Shown: piece by piece, positions 42,760 through 53,435 of the stretch
Numbering within the stretch: the stretch's first letter is position 1
How the letters are laid out: every line of letters starts with the position of its first letter
Assembly (NCBI GenBank): GCA_023627715.1
Contig: JAMAHW010000035.1
Coordinates: 124,001-188,000, forward strand
Direction of reading: 5' to 3'
DNA length: 64,000 nucleotides
Origin: Periconia sp. R9002
Lineage: Eukaryota; Ascomycota; Dothideomycetes; Pleosporales; Periconiaceae
Made by a program: the position numbers and the translations under genes
Notes under the pieces: generated by a model
Database searches by the model: none
The model's input: only the letters and a program-made list of their open reading frames with translations
Told to the model about the DNA's origin: nothing

Positions 42760-44857
42760 CTACATAAACGGGGGCACCGAGTTCAGAATGCGCGTCATCT
42801 CCGAGGGCGGCATCTGCGAGTACTGCGTGGTGCGGGCCTGCGAGCCCTTGCGGAGCCGCTGCAATCCGACGTTGAGTTTCCAGCTCTCCGACTCATCGAC
42901 CATGAAGATGTACTTTTTGCCGTCCGTGTCGCGGATCGCTGCGCGGAGGATGTGCAGGCCCTTGGACGGGAGGTTGCCGGTCTGTGTGCGGTGATGTTAG
43001 TTGGATCAAGAGAAGGGAAAAGGCCAAAGGGAAAATGGGGGGATGACGTACCTCGACGAGTTTGAGCGTCCACGCCTTGACGTCCCACTCGCGCTGCGGT
43101 ATACCTCGCACATCGTCGTCGATGAATAAACCTTCCGATTGGATCTTTAGGATCAATCCGTCCGTTACTTTGCCCACGTTGGCCACCAGCTGGGCCACAG
43201 GCTTGGGAAACAGATCGTTGAAGAGGTACACGGCTTTGATTTGTATCTTGTCTGGGTCGGTGGTGGAGTAGGGTCCCCGCTGGCTAGGCGGCGGTGTTGT
43301 GCGGGATGTGGATGCAGACGGGGCGTAGCTGGATGCCGTGTAGGACGAGGCATGCGAGGGAGGGACGGGGGGCCGTCTTCCGGGCCCGTCGTACGGCCTG
43401 AATGAGTGCTCATCTTCCGTGCCTACGTACGACTTGGCTGATGGCTTCTCGTAGTTCTTCTTGGGCGTCATTGTAACCTTGATAGGCGACGATTGCGTAG
43501 ACGTGACCGAAGGCGTAGTGGGCGGGCTCTTAGCACCAGCATACGGGTCCAGTTTCTCTCCTCCACCGAGTCCACCATAAGTGGTAGAGCGCCGATTTGT
43601 GGAAGCTTCAGCGGCTTTTTGCTGCTCCGCCTTGGTCTTCTCCGCAGCAGCCTTGACTCGCGCTTCGCGGTCTCTCTGAGCTCGTTCACGGGCTGCCTTC
43701 AGTCTCTCGGCTCGTTCAGCGTCCGCTTTGGCTTTGGCGGCGGCAGCTTCTGCGGCAGCCTTCTCCTCAGCCGCTTTCTTCAGAGCCTCCTCAGCAGCTT
43801 TGGCTTTTTGCTCTGCCTCGAGTTTCTCCCGTATCTCCCTCTCGATCTTAGCCCGAGCTTCAGCCTCTCGAGCTTGTCGTTCCTTCTCCTCCTTTTCTTT
43901 GGCCTCTTGTTCCTTTCTTGCCCTTTCTTTTGCGATTCGTTCTCGGGCGTCTCGTTCTCGCTGCTCGCGCTCTCGGGCCCGCATCTTCTCCCACTTCTCC
44001 TTCTCCGCTTTGGCCTTTGCTTGCCGTTCTGCCTCTTCCTTTGCTTTTCGCTCTGCCTCTTCTCTTGCCTTTCGTTCTTCCTCTTGCTTCTTCCGTTCTT
44101 CCTCCCGTTTCTTTCGCTCCTCTTCTTGTTTCCTCCGCTCGTCTTCTTGTCTCTTTCGTTCTTCTTCTTGTTTCTTCCGTTCCTCCTCCCGTTTCTTCTG
44201 TTCCTCTTCTTTTTTCTTTTGCTCTTCGGCCTTCCGCTGCTGCTCCTGCTCCCATTCTGCATGAGCATCGGGCTCTGGCTCTTCTGACCACGGCTCACCG
44301 TCTTGTGGAGGCGCACCCCGCTGTTGGTGTTGACCACCCCACCCACCCTGAGCACCTTGGGGTGGAGGTGCACCACTGCCAGGATAGCTACCGTGAGGAG
44401 GAGGCGGAGGAGCTCGCTGATAGCCTGCGCCGGAAGCCCCGGCTCCAGCCCCAGGACCACTACCTGGGCCGCCGCTGCCACCACCTCCAAACGGCCCACC
44501 GCCGCTCTGTGCCTTACCCCAGGCCCAACCTCCGACCAGTGCCACGACGAGTAGCAATACCACACCGTTTCCTCCGGTGGAAACACTCTGGGTGGCGAGC
44601 ATGAACCAGATCTTGAGTGTGGGCTGGACCATGAGCCATACTGATATCGCGGCAATCGTACTGCCCACTCCGGCTAAAAAACTGTTCCGCTGAACTTGCA
44701 GACTAGGCAAGTACACAAAGCCACCTCCGGCAGAATGAGGCGGTATTATAAAGATGTCATAGTTCCCAGGCGGGAGTCCGCCGCTGGGGCCTCTGCTGCC
44801 TCCGGTTGTCTTTGGGTTGGCGCCGTGGGGCGGTGGAGGAGGAGGAGGACCGTCCAT
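42760..44857 (-). CDS. membrane-anchored protein with long charged coiled coil
   Basis: Two exons, 44857-43052 and 42981-42760, 675 residues. The N-terminus is Pro/Gly-rich (MDGPPPPPPPHGANPK). Two hydrophobic segments follow near residues 60-86 and 97-115 (VVLLLVVALVGGWAW), then a Gly/Pro-rich linker. Residues about 200-430 are almost entirely Glu, Lys, Arg, Gln and Ala in repeated KKEEEQKK/REEERKK units, a long single helix or coiled coil. The C-terminal domain is folded-looking: AVYLFNDLFPKPVAQLVANVG, GLILKIQSEGLFIDDDVRGIPQREWDVKAW, and in exon 2 KGLHILRAAIRDTDGKKYIFMVDESESWKL and RLRKGSQARTTQYSQMP. That last part resembles a conserved fungal C-terminal domain but I cannot name it. A role as a tether or spacer at an organelle membrane is inference. 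Confidence 0.8.
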
Positions 44858-47142
44858 GGCGGTGTATGCCCCTTGGGGCTGTGTTTAGGGTGTCGGCCGA
44901 GCGAAATTTGAGGGTGCGAAGTGACGGGTGAGTCGGGAAAGGTTATATGTAGGCAGAAGAAATTCTGCGGGGGGAGATGGGCGAAAAGGGTGGAGCAAGA
45001 AAAAGCATCCGCGGCGGCTATACGAGGAGGGATAGTTCAAGAAAAGGGTTTTGAGGTGGATTGTTCTGAGACCAATTAGCAGCTAATTGCGGGGATCAAC
45101 GGCAGACAGGCAGGCTAAATTACCGGTCATTAGATGAAGGGAAAAGTAGGGATGAGAGAGGTGGGATTGAAGATTTGACGTTGGGCCGCTGAGCGGTTGG
45201 TTGGCGGTGATGGTGTAAACAAATGCCAGGGGTCCGTGCACACCCATCCTGAGCTCTTTCCTTGGTCCCCCCAGGCTAATTAGAAGCGGGAGTAACCTTA
45301 TTCATGATGCAGGTGTAGGTACAAGTAACCACAGTTTGTACATACATATATGCACATGCTTTTCATCTGCGTCGACCGGTTTCATGGTTGCTTTTCCATG
45401 TGGTACCATAGCTATGCCATCCTTCTTTTTTTTTTCATCCCAGTTTCCGCCCCGCCAACGTCTCCACTGCTCTGTCGTCAGCTAGGTAGGAAGGATTACC
45501 TACATACGTTACAGAGGCAAACCTATGTACCGTACAAGTACACTTGTAGTGCTAGTGGTCGCGCTGGGAGCAGTTAGCAGCTGCACGAGAACGCGGCGAG
45601 CTGCCATTCGTCTGGACTGCGCCAGCGCTCCACAATGCCTCCCGCTAGCTAATGGGAGGATTGTCCCTCCATCCCACCGACAAAAACAAAGGCCTGGTAA
45701 GACGGATTGTCCACCGAACCACCTTTTTGTTTCGCCCTTCTGCCTGTGGAGAGGCTTTGTTTGATTGTTATTTGTGATACTGCGCTGCATGTCGCTTTAA
45801 AGAGAAAGAGGGGCAGATGCTAATGCAGTGCAAGTGCAGTGCGACTCTGCCGGAGCCGTGGTTGCATAGTAAATCCATGTACACACCAACGTACATGATC
45901 TCGCATGCGAGTGTTTACTTGTGCTGTATGAACATGCGTTGCGTACCTAGGTACTTACTTAAGTAGAGGTATAATTACTATGTTTCCCACTGCCTTGAAT
46001 CGATTATTATGTGCGCGAATGCTGTTCTGTAGGTACACGGCACAGACTGCCCGGCCATCCTTGTTTCCCGCCTCCGCATGCACGTGTAGGTTGGTACACC
46101 GTTACGCTAACCTCGTCCGGCCACGGTGCGTCTTTGCACTTGAAACTTCTCAACTTGTTTACGGTGGTGGCGGTTGAAGCACCTTCTTTACTGACCATGG
46201 TACTCATGTACTTAGCTAATCCATCATCAACTTACCACGCGTCCTGTCCCGGAGCAACCACCTACTGTACCACGAGTGCCATTCATTGAGCCACGCACGC
46301 CTCCTCGGTCCCATCCTCAACAACATCTTACATCAATCTACACGAGTCATCATCCATCCTATCGCATGGTCTACCTGTCACAGTTACGGGCTGTGCCGTG
46401 TATAGGTATACGACTCCATAGTGAGTTGCGAATCGCCCCCAACTCCAACTCTTGTCCGTGTCAACTGATCTTCGTCAGGTGTCTGTCGTGCTACCGGACA
46501 TGGTAGGTAGTACGTACAATACGATATGATGCGCATTCAAACAAGTACCCTCGAGGCGCCCATCTCCACACAGAGCGTCCATGTGCATCTCCTCTAGGAC
46601 CCATTCGCGCCCATATCGCTTCGCCTGGCGGAGGCCTTCGCCTATTCCGACGATCATTAGGTGTTTCGAAATAGGCAAGGCCAATCAGCTTCTCGGAGTG
46701 TGCCATGATCGGACTCTACGCCGGGACTCTACTTCTACATAAGGCGCCTCCCCGTTAATGAATTGGCCAATGATCTTTGCCCATCACCAACACCTCCACA
46801 TCTCATCAAACAACTACAGGGAGGTCCCGTCTATTGTTTGGCCATGGACGGCTCCAAAGGGCCTTCTTTGATCCTATAAAAGCCAATGTCTTGCTCGCCT
46901 CCCTCTCATCGAGCAAGCGGAAGTAAGGCAAGCAGCGTCCCGCCCTTGAAAGTTGGTCGACTTAAACGTCTGACCGTACCGAATCTCCATCGCAACCTTA
47001 AATTATAATTAAACAAAGCCCGTTATAATACACCCTCATTACCCCCCGGGCCTCGCTCAACTTCCGATCGTTGCGTTTCGTTCCGTTTCCATTTCGCTTC
47101 TCCACCTTTTTTCTTTTGACCCAATTGCGCCATCAAACCAAG
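44858..47142. other. 2.3-kb intergenic, divergent promoters
   Basis: Between divergent starts at 44857 and 47143. Rich in TACCTA/TAGGTA sequences (for example near 45945-45965). Frames such as 45509-45790 and 46475-46706 have no domain. Contains a TATA-like element near 46875. No gene is supported. Confidence 0.5.
46875..46882 (+). promoter_or_regulatory. possible TATA box of the phospholipase gene
   Basis: TATAAAAG lies about 265 bases before the ATG at 47143, with pyrimidine-rich stretches between them. Motif match only. Confidence 0.4.
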
Positions 47143-47728
47143 ATGCGATCCGCTCTCTTCACCCTCGCGAGCATCGCGGGCCTGGCGCTCGCGGCCCCTG
47201 CCACCCTCGCCCCCCGTGAGACCGACATCCAGGCCACCGATCGTCTCCTCTTCAGCACCTCCATCTCGGACTTCATTGAAGCCCGTACTCTTCTGGAGCC
47301 CCCAACCCTCGACTGGTCCAGCGACGGGTGCTCCGACTCCCCGGATAACCCGCTGGGTTTCGACTGCACGTCCACCCCTCCCTCCTTCACATTCTTTCTC
47401 TCCATTCGGAAAAGAAAAACCAAAAGACTAACACCCGAGCAAAACAGTCCATGAATCCTGCGAGCGCCACGACTTTGGCTACCGCAACTACAAGGCGCAA
47501 TCGCGCTTCACCGAGGCTAACAAGCAGCGCATCGACCTCAACTTCAAGGCCGACATGTACAGGCAGTGCACCTCGGAGTGGTCCGAGCACGCCTGCGAGG
47601 CCTTTGCCGATGTGTACTACGCTGCCGTCCATCTCTTTGGCCACAAGCGCTCCGCCGAGCTGGAGCAGTTGGAGAAGCGGTACTTTGAGGAGGTCAAGGC
47701 GGCGCAGGCGTCGAGGGCGCGCGCATGA
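47143..47728 (+). CDS. secreted group XIV-type phospholipase A2
   Basis: Two exons, 47143-47365 and 47448-47728, give 167 residues, usual for fungal sPLA2. A signal peptide is clear (MRSALFTLASIAGLALAAPA). The mature enzyme shows DWSSDGCSDSPDNPLGF, then the catalytic CERHDFGYRNY with the His-Asp pair, and two further cysteines (YRQCTSEWSEHAC), the four-cysteine pattern of fungal and streptomycete enzymes. The enzyme hydrolyses the sn-2 ester of phospholipids with calcium. The intron is odd. No GT donor keeps both the frame and the conserved GFDF segment. A GC donor at 47366 (GCACGT) with the AG at 47446-47447 gives GFDFHESCERHDFGY, matching the family. A GT donor at 47356 also keeps frame but deletes GFDF. 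Confidence 0.88.
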
Positions 47729-49013
47729 ATGGGCATCGAAGGGGTTTGTTTTTAATTTCTTTTTCTTCGATTCGTTGTTAACTTCTTTGAAATGTTGTGG
47801 CTTGGGGTGTTGGGGAGAGGAAGTACGTGGGATATCATGTATACATGTCATAAATCCAAACTCGTGGACGTCACGATATATGACCGATGTATGTATGCAA
47901 CTGGGCAGGGCAAGGCAAGGCTCTCTACTCTGGTCACCTACACGTAGATACGACTTTCAACAGTCAGTGTCTCGTATGATGACGTCCTTGACTTTTTTTT
48001 TCTGTTTAGGACGAGGTAGAGAACACATGCCTTTCAAATCATACGCCCCGTTAATCGATTAATAATAAAAATCCAAATTCGTATCTAAGAGTGCTTTTTT
48101 TGTCTTCGCAAGAAGGTTTCCATCCCCACCTTTTTTTTTTGAAACTAGACCCTAGGCAGCCCACCCAGCCTCAACATCGCTCTGGAAATTACTATTTAAA
48201 GAAAAAGACCTATTATTACCACATAAATACCAACTTAGTCCAATCAATCAATCCTACCGAATCTTGTACACCCCACCCCCACTTCTTCCTCGTACGCCTC
48301 TGCTCTTAAACTGCTCAGTTATACCTCCCTATGTATGTCTAAAACCTACCTAGGCTAGGCTAGCTAAGAGTGTTCCTTTTGCTAGTGCTGCATCTGCACT
48401 GTACCTGTACCTGCATTTGGACCTGAAAGGCGGAAGATGGAGGATGGATAATTGGTTCTTTTGGTAGGTATGGATCGATCTGGTGTATTGGTGGGATGGG
48501 GATGGGGTTTGTAGAGGGTATGTAGGGAGGGGTTTTGCAAGGGGTGGCTGTCGTGCTTGGTATATACATATGTATGTTCTTAGGTATGTATGTATGTTAC
48601 TAAAGAGAGGATATTGGAGGAGGTATGTAGGTACGTGATGGATAGGGTAGGGGGATTGGGAAATGAAGAAGAGACGTTTCCGGAACGTATTTTGCGTTTA
48701 TTTCTGTGTCGTTTCTGGTTCAATCTCATCCGGTTAAGAAACAAAAAAAAACACACACATGTTTGCTTTCTCGTTCTTTTCAGTTACTTAGTTTGCGTCA
48801 ATGTTTTAGCTTGCATCAATATGAGTCTCATGAGTGTGTGAGTTTCAATCGACGTCCCGTTGTGGTGGAATGAACAATTCAATATATTCAATATATTCTG
48901 TAAGTATTGATGGCCGGGTATATATAAAGAGGTTAAGAAGTGAAAAAAATAAATAAAGAATAAAGCGGGTTTTTACGTATGGACATACATGAATTGAGCG
49001 GTCCCGTTCTCCA
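47729..49013. other. 1.3-kb intergenic between convergent genes
   Basis: 3' regions of the phospholipase and of the membrane-protein gene, with A and T homopolymer tracts (47992, 48129, 48744) and GTAG/GTAT runs near 48560-48630. No coding gene is visible. Confidence 0.55.
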
Positions 49014-50369
49014 TCACGACTTGACATCTCGCTTCACAGAAGCAGACTTGACATCTCCCTTCCCAGAAGCAGCCTTAACATCCCCCTTCACATAAGCATA
49101 CTTTACCGCCTCCTCACCACTCAACTCGAAATACTGGCCCGTCCCCGCGCCTTCGAGCTCTACACGGCGCCCCCACACGCCGCCGCCGCCACCGCCCTTT
49201 TCCGACGAGGCGTACCTCGGGTTCGGGCTCGAAGCGGGACTTTCCATTTCGACGGGTTTGGCGGAGTGCGACGTGGCGTCGAGCTCGAGTCGCTCGCCGC
49301 TGCTCGACAGCATCTGCCGCGACCTGCGTGGCTCGTAGGCGCCTCGCAGGTGCCACCACTTGGAGAGGGGGTGGGGGTTATCGTTGTTGCGGGGGGATGC
49401 GGTGGTGGAGGAGGGTTCGTTGAGGTCGCGGCGACGCCGGAGTTTGCGAAGGAGGAAGAAGATGACGACTGTACTGATGATGAGGAAGCCGGCGATGGAG
49501 GCGATGATGATGCCGATTTTGGTGCCGAGGGTGAGGTCGTTGGAGGGTTGGGAGGTAGAGAGGAGAGGGGCTCCGGTGGGTCCTGGAATGTTGGAGGTCG
49601 GACCGGGTTCGGCTTTGGCTGCCGCTGTGTAGGGCATGTTGATTTGGGACGCGAGCGAGGATGCGTAGGCGGCGGGGAAGAGGTCGAGGTCTTTTCTTTG
49701 CCAGGCGACGACGACGGGGTCTTGGATGGCGTAGCCGCCGGCGAGGGTGGTGACGCTGGTTTGTTTCGAGGTTTCGATGACGGGTTTGCCCTTCTGCGAG
49801 CCGACGGTTTTGGTGATTGTGGTTTCGAAGAAGGTCGTGTTGTTGGATGTGATGGGGAAGTAGGCCATGGTGGAGGTTGTGTATGTCATTGCGCACCGCG
49901 CGTGCTTTATTGAGCTGAAGCCCATGCCGCTCGGGCAGCAGCTTGCTTGCCAGTAACTATCTATGCCCGTGGCGCCGGCGGTTTGATGCTCTGTGATTTC
50001 TGCTATTGTCTGCCCGTCTGGACACATGCCGGGGCTGTACAGTGCTGGGGCTTGAGAATACGCTTGACATCCTGCATACCAAGGGTCTTCGATCTCGTCG
50101 GGTTTGGGTGCGATCTTGTATATATCCCATGCGGAGTTGATTCGAACTTGGCCAACATTCACCGGTCCCCATGCCTTTCCCCTTACTACCCATCTCTCTG
50201 CACAGCTGGATGGAGCTGTGAAAGCTGTGGTGAGTGCGGGGACGGCATTGTCGAGAGTAGATAGCGGTGTCGTGTGTGTTACAGTAAATACGGTGCTGTG
50301 AGAGTAGTCGGTGAGGTTATAATCTGGTTTCGTTCCACCGGCAGGTATCGTAGGCAGTATGATTGGCAT
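49014..50369 (-). CDS. single-pass membrane protein with cysteine-rich ectodomain, tandem paralogue A
   Basis: Single exon, 451 residues from the ATG that aligns with the start of the neighbouring paralogue (MPIILPTIP). The ectodomain shares with it DYSHSTVFT, LTTAFTAPSSC, YSPGMCPDGQTIAEITEHQ, DSYWQASCC and DPVVVAWQRKDLDLFPAAYASSLAS. Its cysteines are mostly conserved. A Ser/Pro/Thr-rich stalk precedes one membrane helix (IGIIIASIAGFLIISTVVIFFLL) and an arginine stop-transfer RKLRRRR. The cytosolic tail ends in three nine-residue repeats (KGDVKAAS-like) encoded by 27-bp DNA repeats. No classical signal peptide is seen at this start; an in-frame upstream extension exists (to 50609) but is not shared with the paralogue. 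Function unknown; a wall sensor or mucin-like surface protein is one possibility. Confidence 0.8.
   Translation of the reverse strand: MPIILPTIPAGGTKPDYNLTDYSHSTVFTVTHTTPLSTLDNAVPALTTAFTAPSSCAERWVVRGKAWGPVNVGQVRINSAWDIYKIAPKPDEIEDPWYAGCQAYSQAPALYSPGMCPDGQTIAEITEHQTAGATGIDSYWQASCCPSGMGFSSIKHARCAMTYTTSTMAYFPITSNNTTFFETTITKTVGSQKGKPVIETSKQTSVTTLAGGYAIQDPVVVAWQRKDLDLFPAAYASSLASQINMPYTAAAKAEPGPTSNIPGPTGAPLLSTSQPSNDLTLGTKIGIIIASIAGFLIISTVVIFFLLRKLRRRRDLNEPSSTTASPRNNDNPHPLSKWWHLRGAYEPRRSRQMLSSSGERLELDATSHSAKPVEMESPASSPNPRYASSEKGGGGGGVWGRRVELEGAGTGQYFELSGEEAVKYAYVKGDVKAASGKGDVKSASVKRDVKS
49018..49098 (-). repeat. three 27-bp tandem repeats at the end of a coding region
   Basis: Copies at 49018-49044, 49045-49071 and 49072-49098. 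The first two differ by only two bases, the third is more diverged. Being 27 bp, each adds nine residues (lysine, aspartate and valine based) to the cytosolic tail without changing the frame. The repeats end at the stop codon. Confidence 0.9.
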
Positions 50370-51118
50370 CTTGGGGAAACGGCAGCGATGGCGACGAGAA
50401 ACGGTGGACACGAGGCCGAAGACATGAGCAATGTATGTAGGATGGTTGTTTGCCCATGTCCTGCGCGATTCCTTCGTCGGGCTGGGCAATACTTCAACAC
50501 TCCACTCGTAGTGTTCGGAATGGGACGAAATAAGGCTGTGTCTAAGAAGTATGTACAAATAGATTGTCATTGGCTGTCGGCGTACTATTGCATGGCTTAA
50601 ACTCAACACCGTTTAGCCGGGACAAGGGCTTCGCGAACTAATGGTCAGGTTCCCCTAGATTTGAGTCCACTGTTATCATACATATGATACAAACGTGATG
50701 TAGGGCGGAAATTAACAGCATTTTGGCCCCATGCACCTAGATTTGTATAAATGGGGATCGGTCTGCATTGGGATAATAAGTCGCATATTCTACAAATCGG
50801 TTTTGTTCTAAGCCAATCAAAGCAGACTTACCGGGTTGTCTTCAGTTGATACCCGTTATTCACTCAATCAGGCGAGGGGTGCAGGTGGTATGGTTTCCGA
50901 ATTTGTCGCTTGCACTGCAGACTTCTACCAATGAGAAGGTTTCCAACGCCCCATCAATACCGCGTGGCAACGCCTACACGTTGTGCGCATTCGGGGATCA
51001 AGAAAGTAGTGTTTATCCTCTCATGGAATTGAACTGAATTGAATTAATAATTCGTTGCTAAGGCGGCCGACGAATATACAGATATTGTATATGTTTCAGA
51101 TGTTGCCCGTATGCTTTT
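50370..51118. other. intergenic between tandem paralogues
   Basis: About 750 bases carrying the promoter of paralogue A and the 3' region of paralogue B. No gene or repeat is seen. Confidence 0.55.
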
Positions 51119-52373
51119 TTAAAAGCTTTGTTTTTCGGTCTTGGCCATAGATGGCTTCTCCGTGCGACTGATATAATCGTGGTTCGAGGCATCCAGTTCA
51201 ATCGGCGGCCCCGAAAGTATGCGAATAGCTTTCGAATCCAATTCTGAACCCTTTCTGCACAGCCCTTTCTCCGAGCCTAACTCCTGCAGATCTCTGTCCG
51301 CTCCCAATTCTTGCCTGGCCATATAGGTTGTAGAAAGCTGCTCTGACAATGTCCTTTCGGAGGAAGCTCCTTCTCCCCCTCTTGGTACGCCCAGTATCTC
51401 ACCTGCATCAGAAGGCGGCGAGACAGATTTCTTCTTCGATCGTTTCACAATAAAGAATGCCAGGATGGCGCCGAGAACGGAAATATTGGCAATGACACCC
51501 ACTGCGATTCCAGCTTTGACAGCAGAACTGAGACCCTGGTTGGCAGCAGCAGGAGGTGATGGTAACGGCGAACTTGTTCCTTGACTAGCAGGCAGACCTG
51601 TAGACAAAGGAGATGCTGACGCTGAACCAGGTGCCGGGGTTTTCTGTGCTGAGACCCCAATCATCGTTGCGAGTGACGAAGCATATGCCGGTGGAAAGGC
51701 TTCTAAATCCTGTATTTGCCATCCAACTACAACAGGGTCGGCAATTGCCAGACCTTTGGTCATGATTTCCATATTCCTAACGGTAGAGCCATCGTTATTG
51801 AATTCATATGCTGTGATGGTCATCCCGCTCCCTTTATCAGTCCCACGGACGAGTCCATGTACCGCTAATGGAGCGCTCACAGTGACATAGCATAGTCCTT
51901 TCGTTGCTTCGCCGAACCCGAAACCACTGATGAGATAGAAATTAGCTCCCGTATGACAGTCATTCGCGCTGAATATACCTTCTACAGCAGCTTGCTTGCC
52001 AATACCTATCCATGCCCCCAGCAGTCTTCGAGACTTGGTGTTCAGTCACTTCCGCAATGGTATGTCCATCAGGGCATACTCCAGGACTATATGTGGGAGC
52101 CACGGCAAAGGGTTGGCACGTAAGGTACTCCGGATCATCTAGAGCGCCTGGTAGATTGCGACTGAAAGCGATAGTAGCAGGAGCGTCGCTGGCAGTCTGG
52201 GTCGCATTCAACATCCATCGATTGGAGCAGCTACTTGGCGCTGTGTATATTGTGGTAAGAGGTGGGACGGCTACGCTGAATGTGGGAGGAGATGTGGAGT
52301 AGGTCGCAGTGAACACAGTACTGTGGGAGTAATCGACCACACTTGCGCCTGATGGGGTATTGAAGAAAGGCAT
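51119..52373 (-). CDS. single-pass membrane protein with cysteine-rich ectodomain, tandem paralogue B
   Basis: Two exons, 52373-51979 and 51926-51119, 400 residues. It starts MPFFNTPSG and shares with paralogue A DYSHSTVFTATYS, LTTIYTAPSSC, YSPGVCPDGHTIAEVTEHQ, DRYWQASCC and DPVVVGWQIQDLEAFPPAYASSLAT. The 52-nt intron falls directly after the CC pair; paralogue A has no intron there. The membrane helix is AGIAVGVIANISVLGAILAFFIV with basic stop KRSKKK. The cytosolic tail is unlike that of A (LGADRDLQELGSEKGL, PPIELDASNHDY), though ELDAS(N/T)H is shared with ELDATSH of A. As in A, no obvious signal peptide. Same orientation and 750-base spacing show a tandem duplication. Function unknown. Confidence 0.82.
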
Positions 52374-53435
52374 GATGGCATATATTGGGCATATCGTCAC
52401 ATGGTCAGTGGAGAGGCAGATGGGCAAGGAGGACGGGTGCCAATATAACAGGCACGCCTACAGAAACCGTGGGGGTTCATAGACCTCCAGTAGGTATCCT
52501 GCTCATTTCTGTCCCGAAATGAGCGTGGCTAGACAGTGTCATGTTGTGGAAGTAAGTGGTTTGATAGGCCCGCAGCCTGCGAAGTCACAGGGGGCTAGAA
52601 TGAAGTCCGAGCATCGTCTGTCTCATGTGTGTTCCTGCAGTACGAACCAGAACACCACATGGATTCGAAAAAGATAAGATAAATCGAAGCATTATTTGCT
52701 TTACCAAGTGATGTGAGCCCTCCACCGGTTTGCGCAGGCTGGTGAAAGAGGTGCATTGTATTCGTGTTGATGGTGTGCCGTGCTGTAGAATCTACTATCG
52801 ATGTGGCTCCTTTACAGTAGATAGGCTGGGAAAACCATTGAATCTGCATGGCCATCTGCATTGTGTTTCTTGCAGGTCGTCTAGCCTAAGTCGTCCCAGC
52901 TTTTTAAAAAATCCAAACTGAATAGTTACAGGATACGACATCTAGACTCTGGGCGGAAGAAAGGAATCTGGCCCGAGACCGGTGGAGAGGCAATCGTCAC
53001 GAGCATTCCGTGGTTACAATGGAGCCATCCTGGACTGATATGCAGTATTCGGAGGTCCTTGGTACTCGTCTCGTCCTATTCTGCTCGCGCTGAAGTGAAG
53101 TGAAGGTTGAAAAGTTCGATAGCCACGAGCATTGACTGAATGCCAGAGCGCACGTGACACTGGCGTCATGCTTTGAGCATGGACCAACCTTGGAACCGTC
53201 GACGTCAACAAGCAGGCCCCTGCAAAATCAGCTTCCGCACCATCACCAGTCGCATCGCTATTTTAAATGGCTGCCTGTTGTTCTCTCGCCTCTATTTCGG
53301 TTGAGGGAGTCTCTTGATCACGTCTTGGTCCCCATTCATCTACTTAAATCTCTACATCACACGCAACCATCGGCGGCACGCGACTCAAGCTACAACTACT
53401 TCCTCCTCCAGGCACCTCTCCCGCCTCTACACACT
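52374..53435. other. divergent promoter region, paralogue B and VAM7
   Basis: About 1.06 kb between divergent starts. An in-frame upstream extension of VAM7 (to 53154) is open but low in conservation and lies in a CT-rich leader. No separate gene is seen. Confidence 0.55.

Noticed and set aside
43493..44287. 264-residue plus-strand frame opposite the coiled-coil gene
   Set aside because: Antisense shadow of the KE/R-rich repeats (Leu/Phe/Ser-rich translation).
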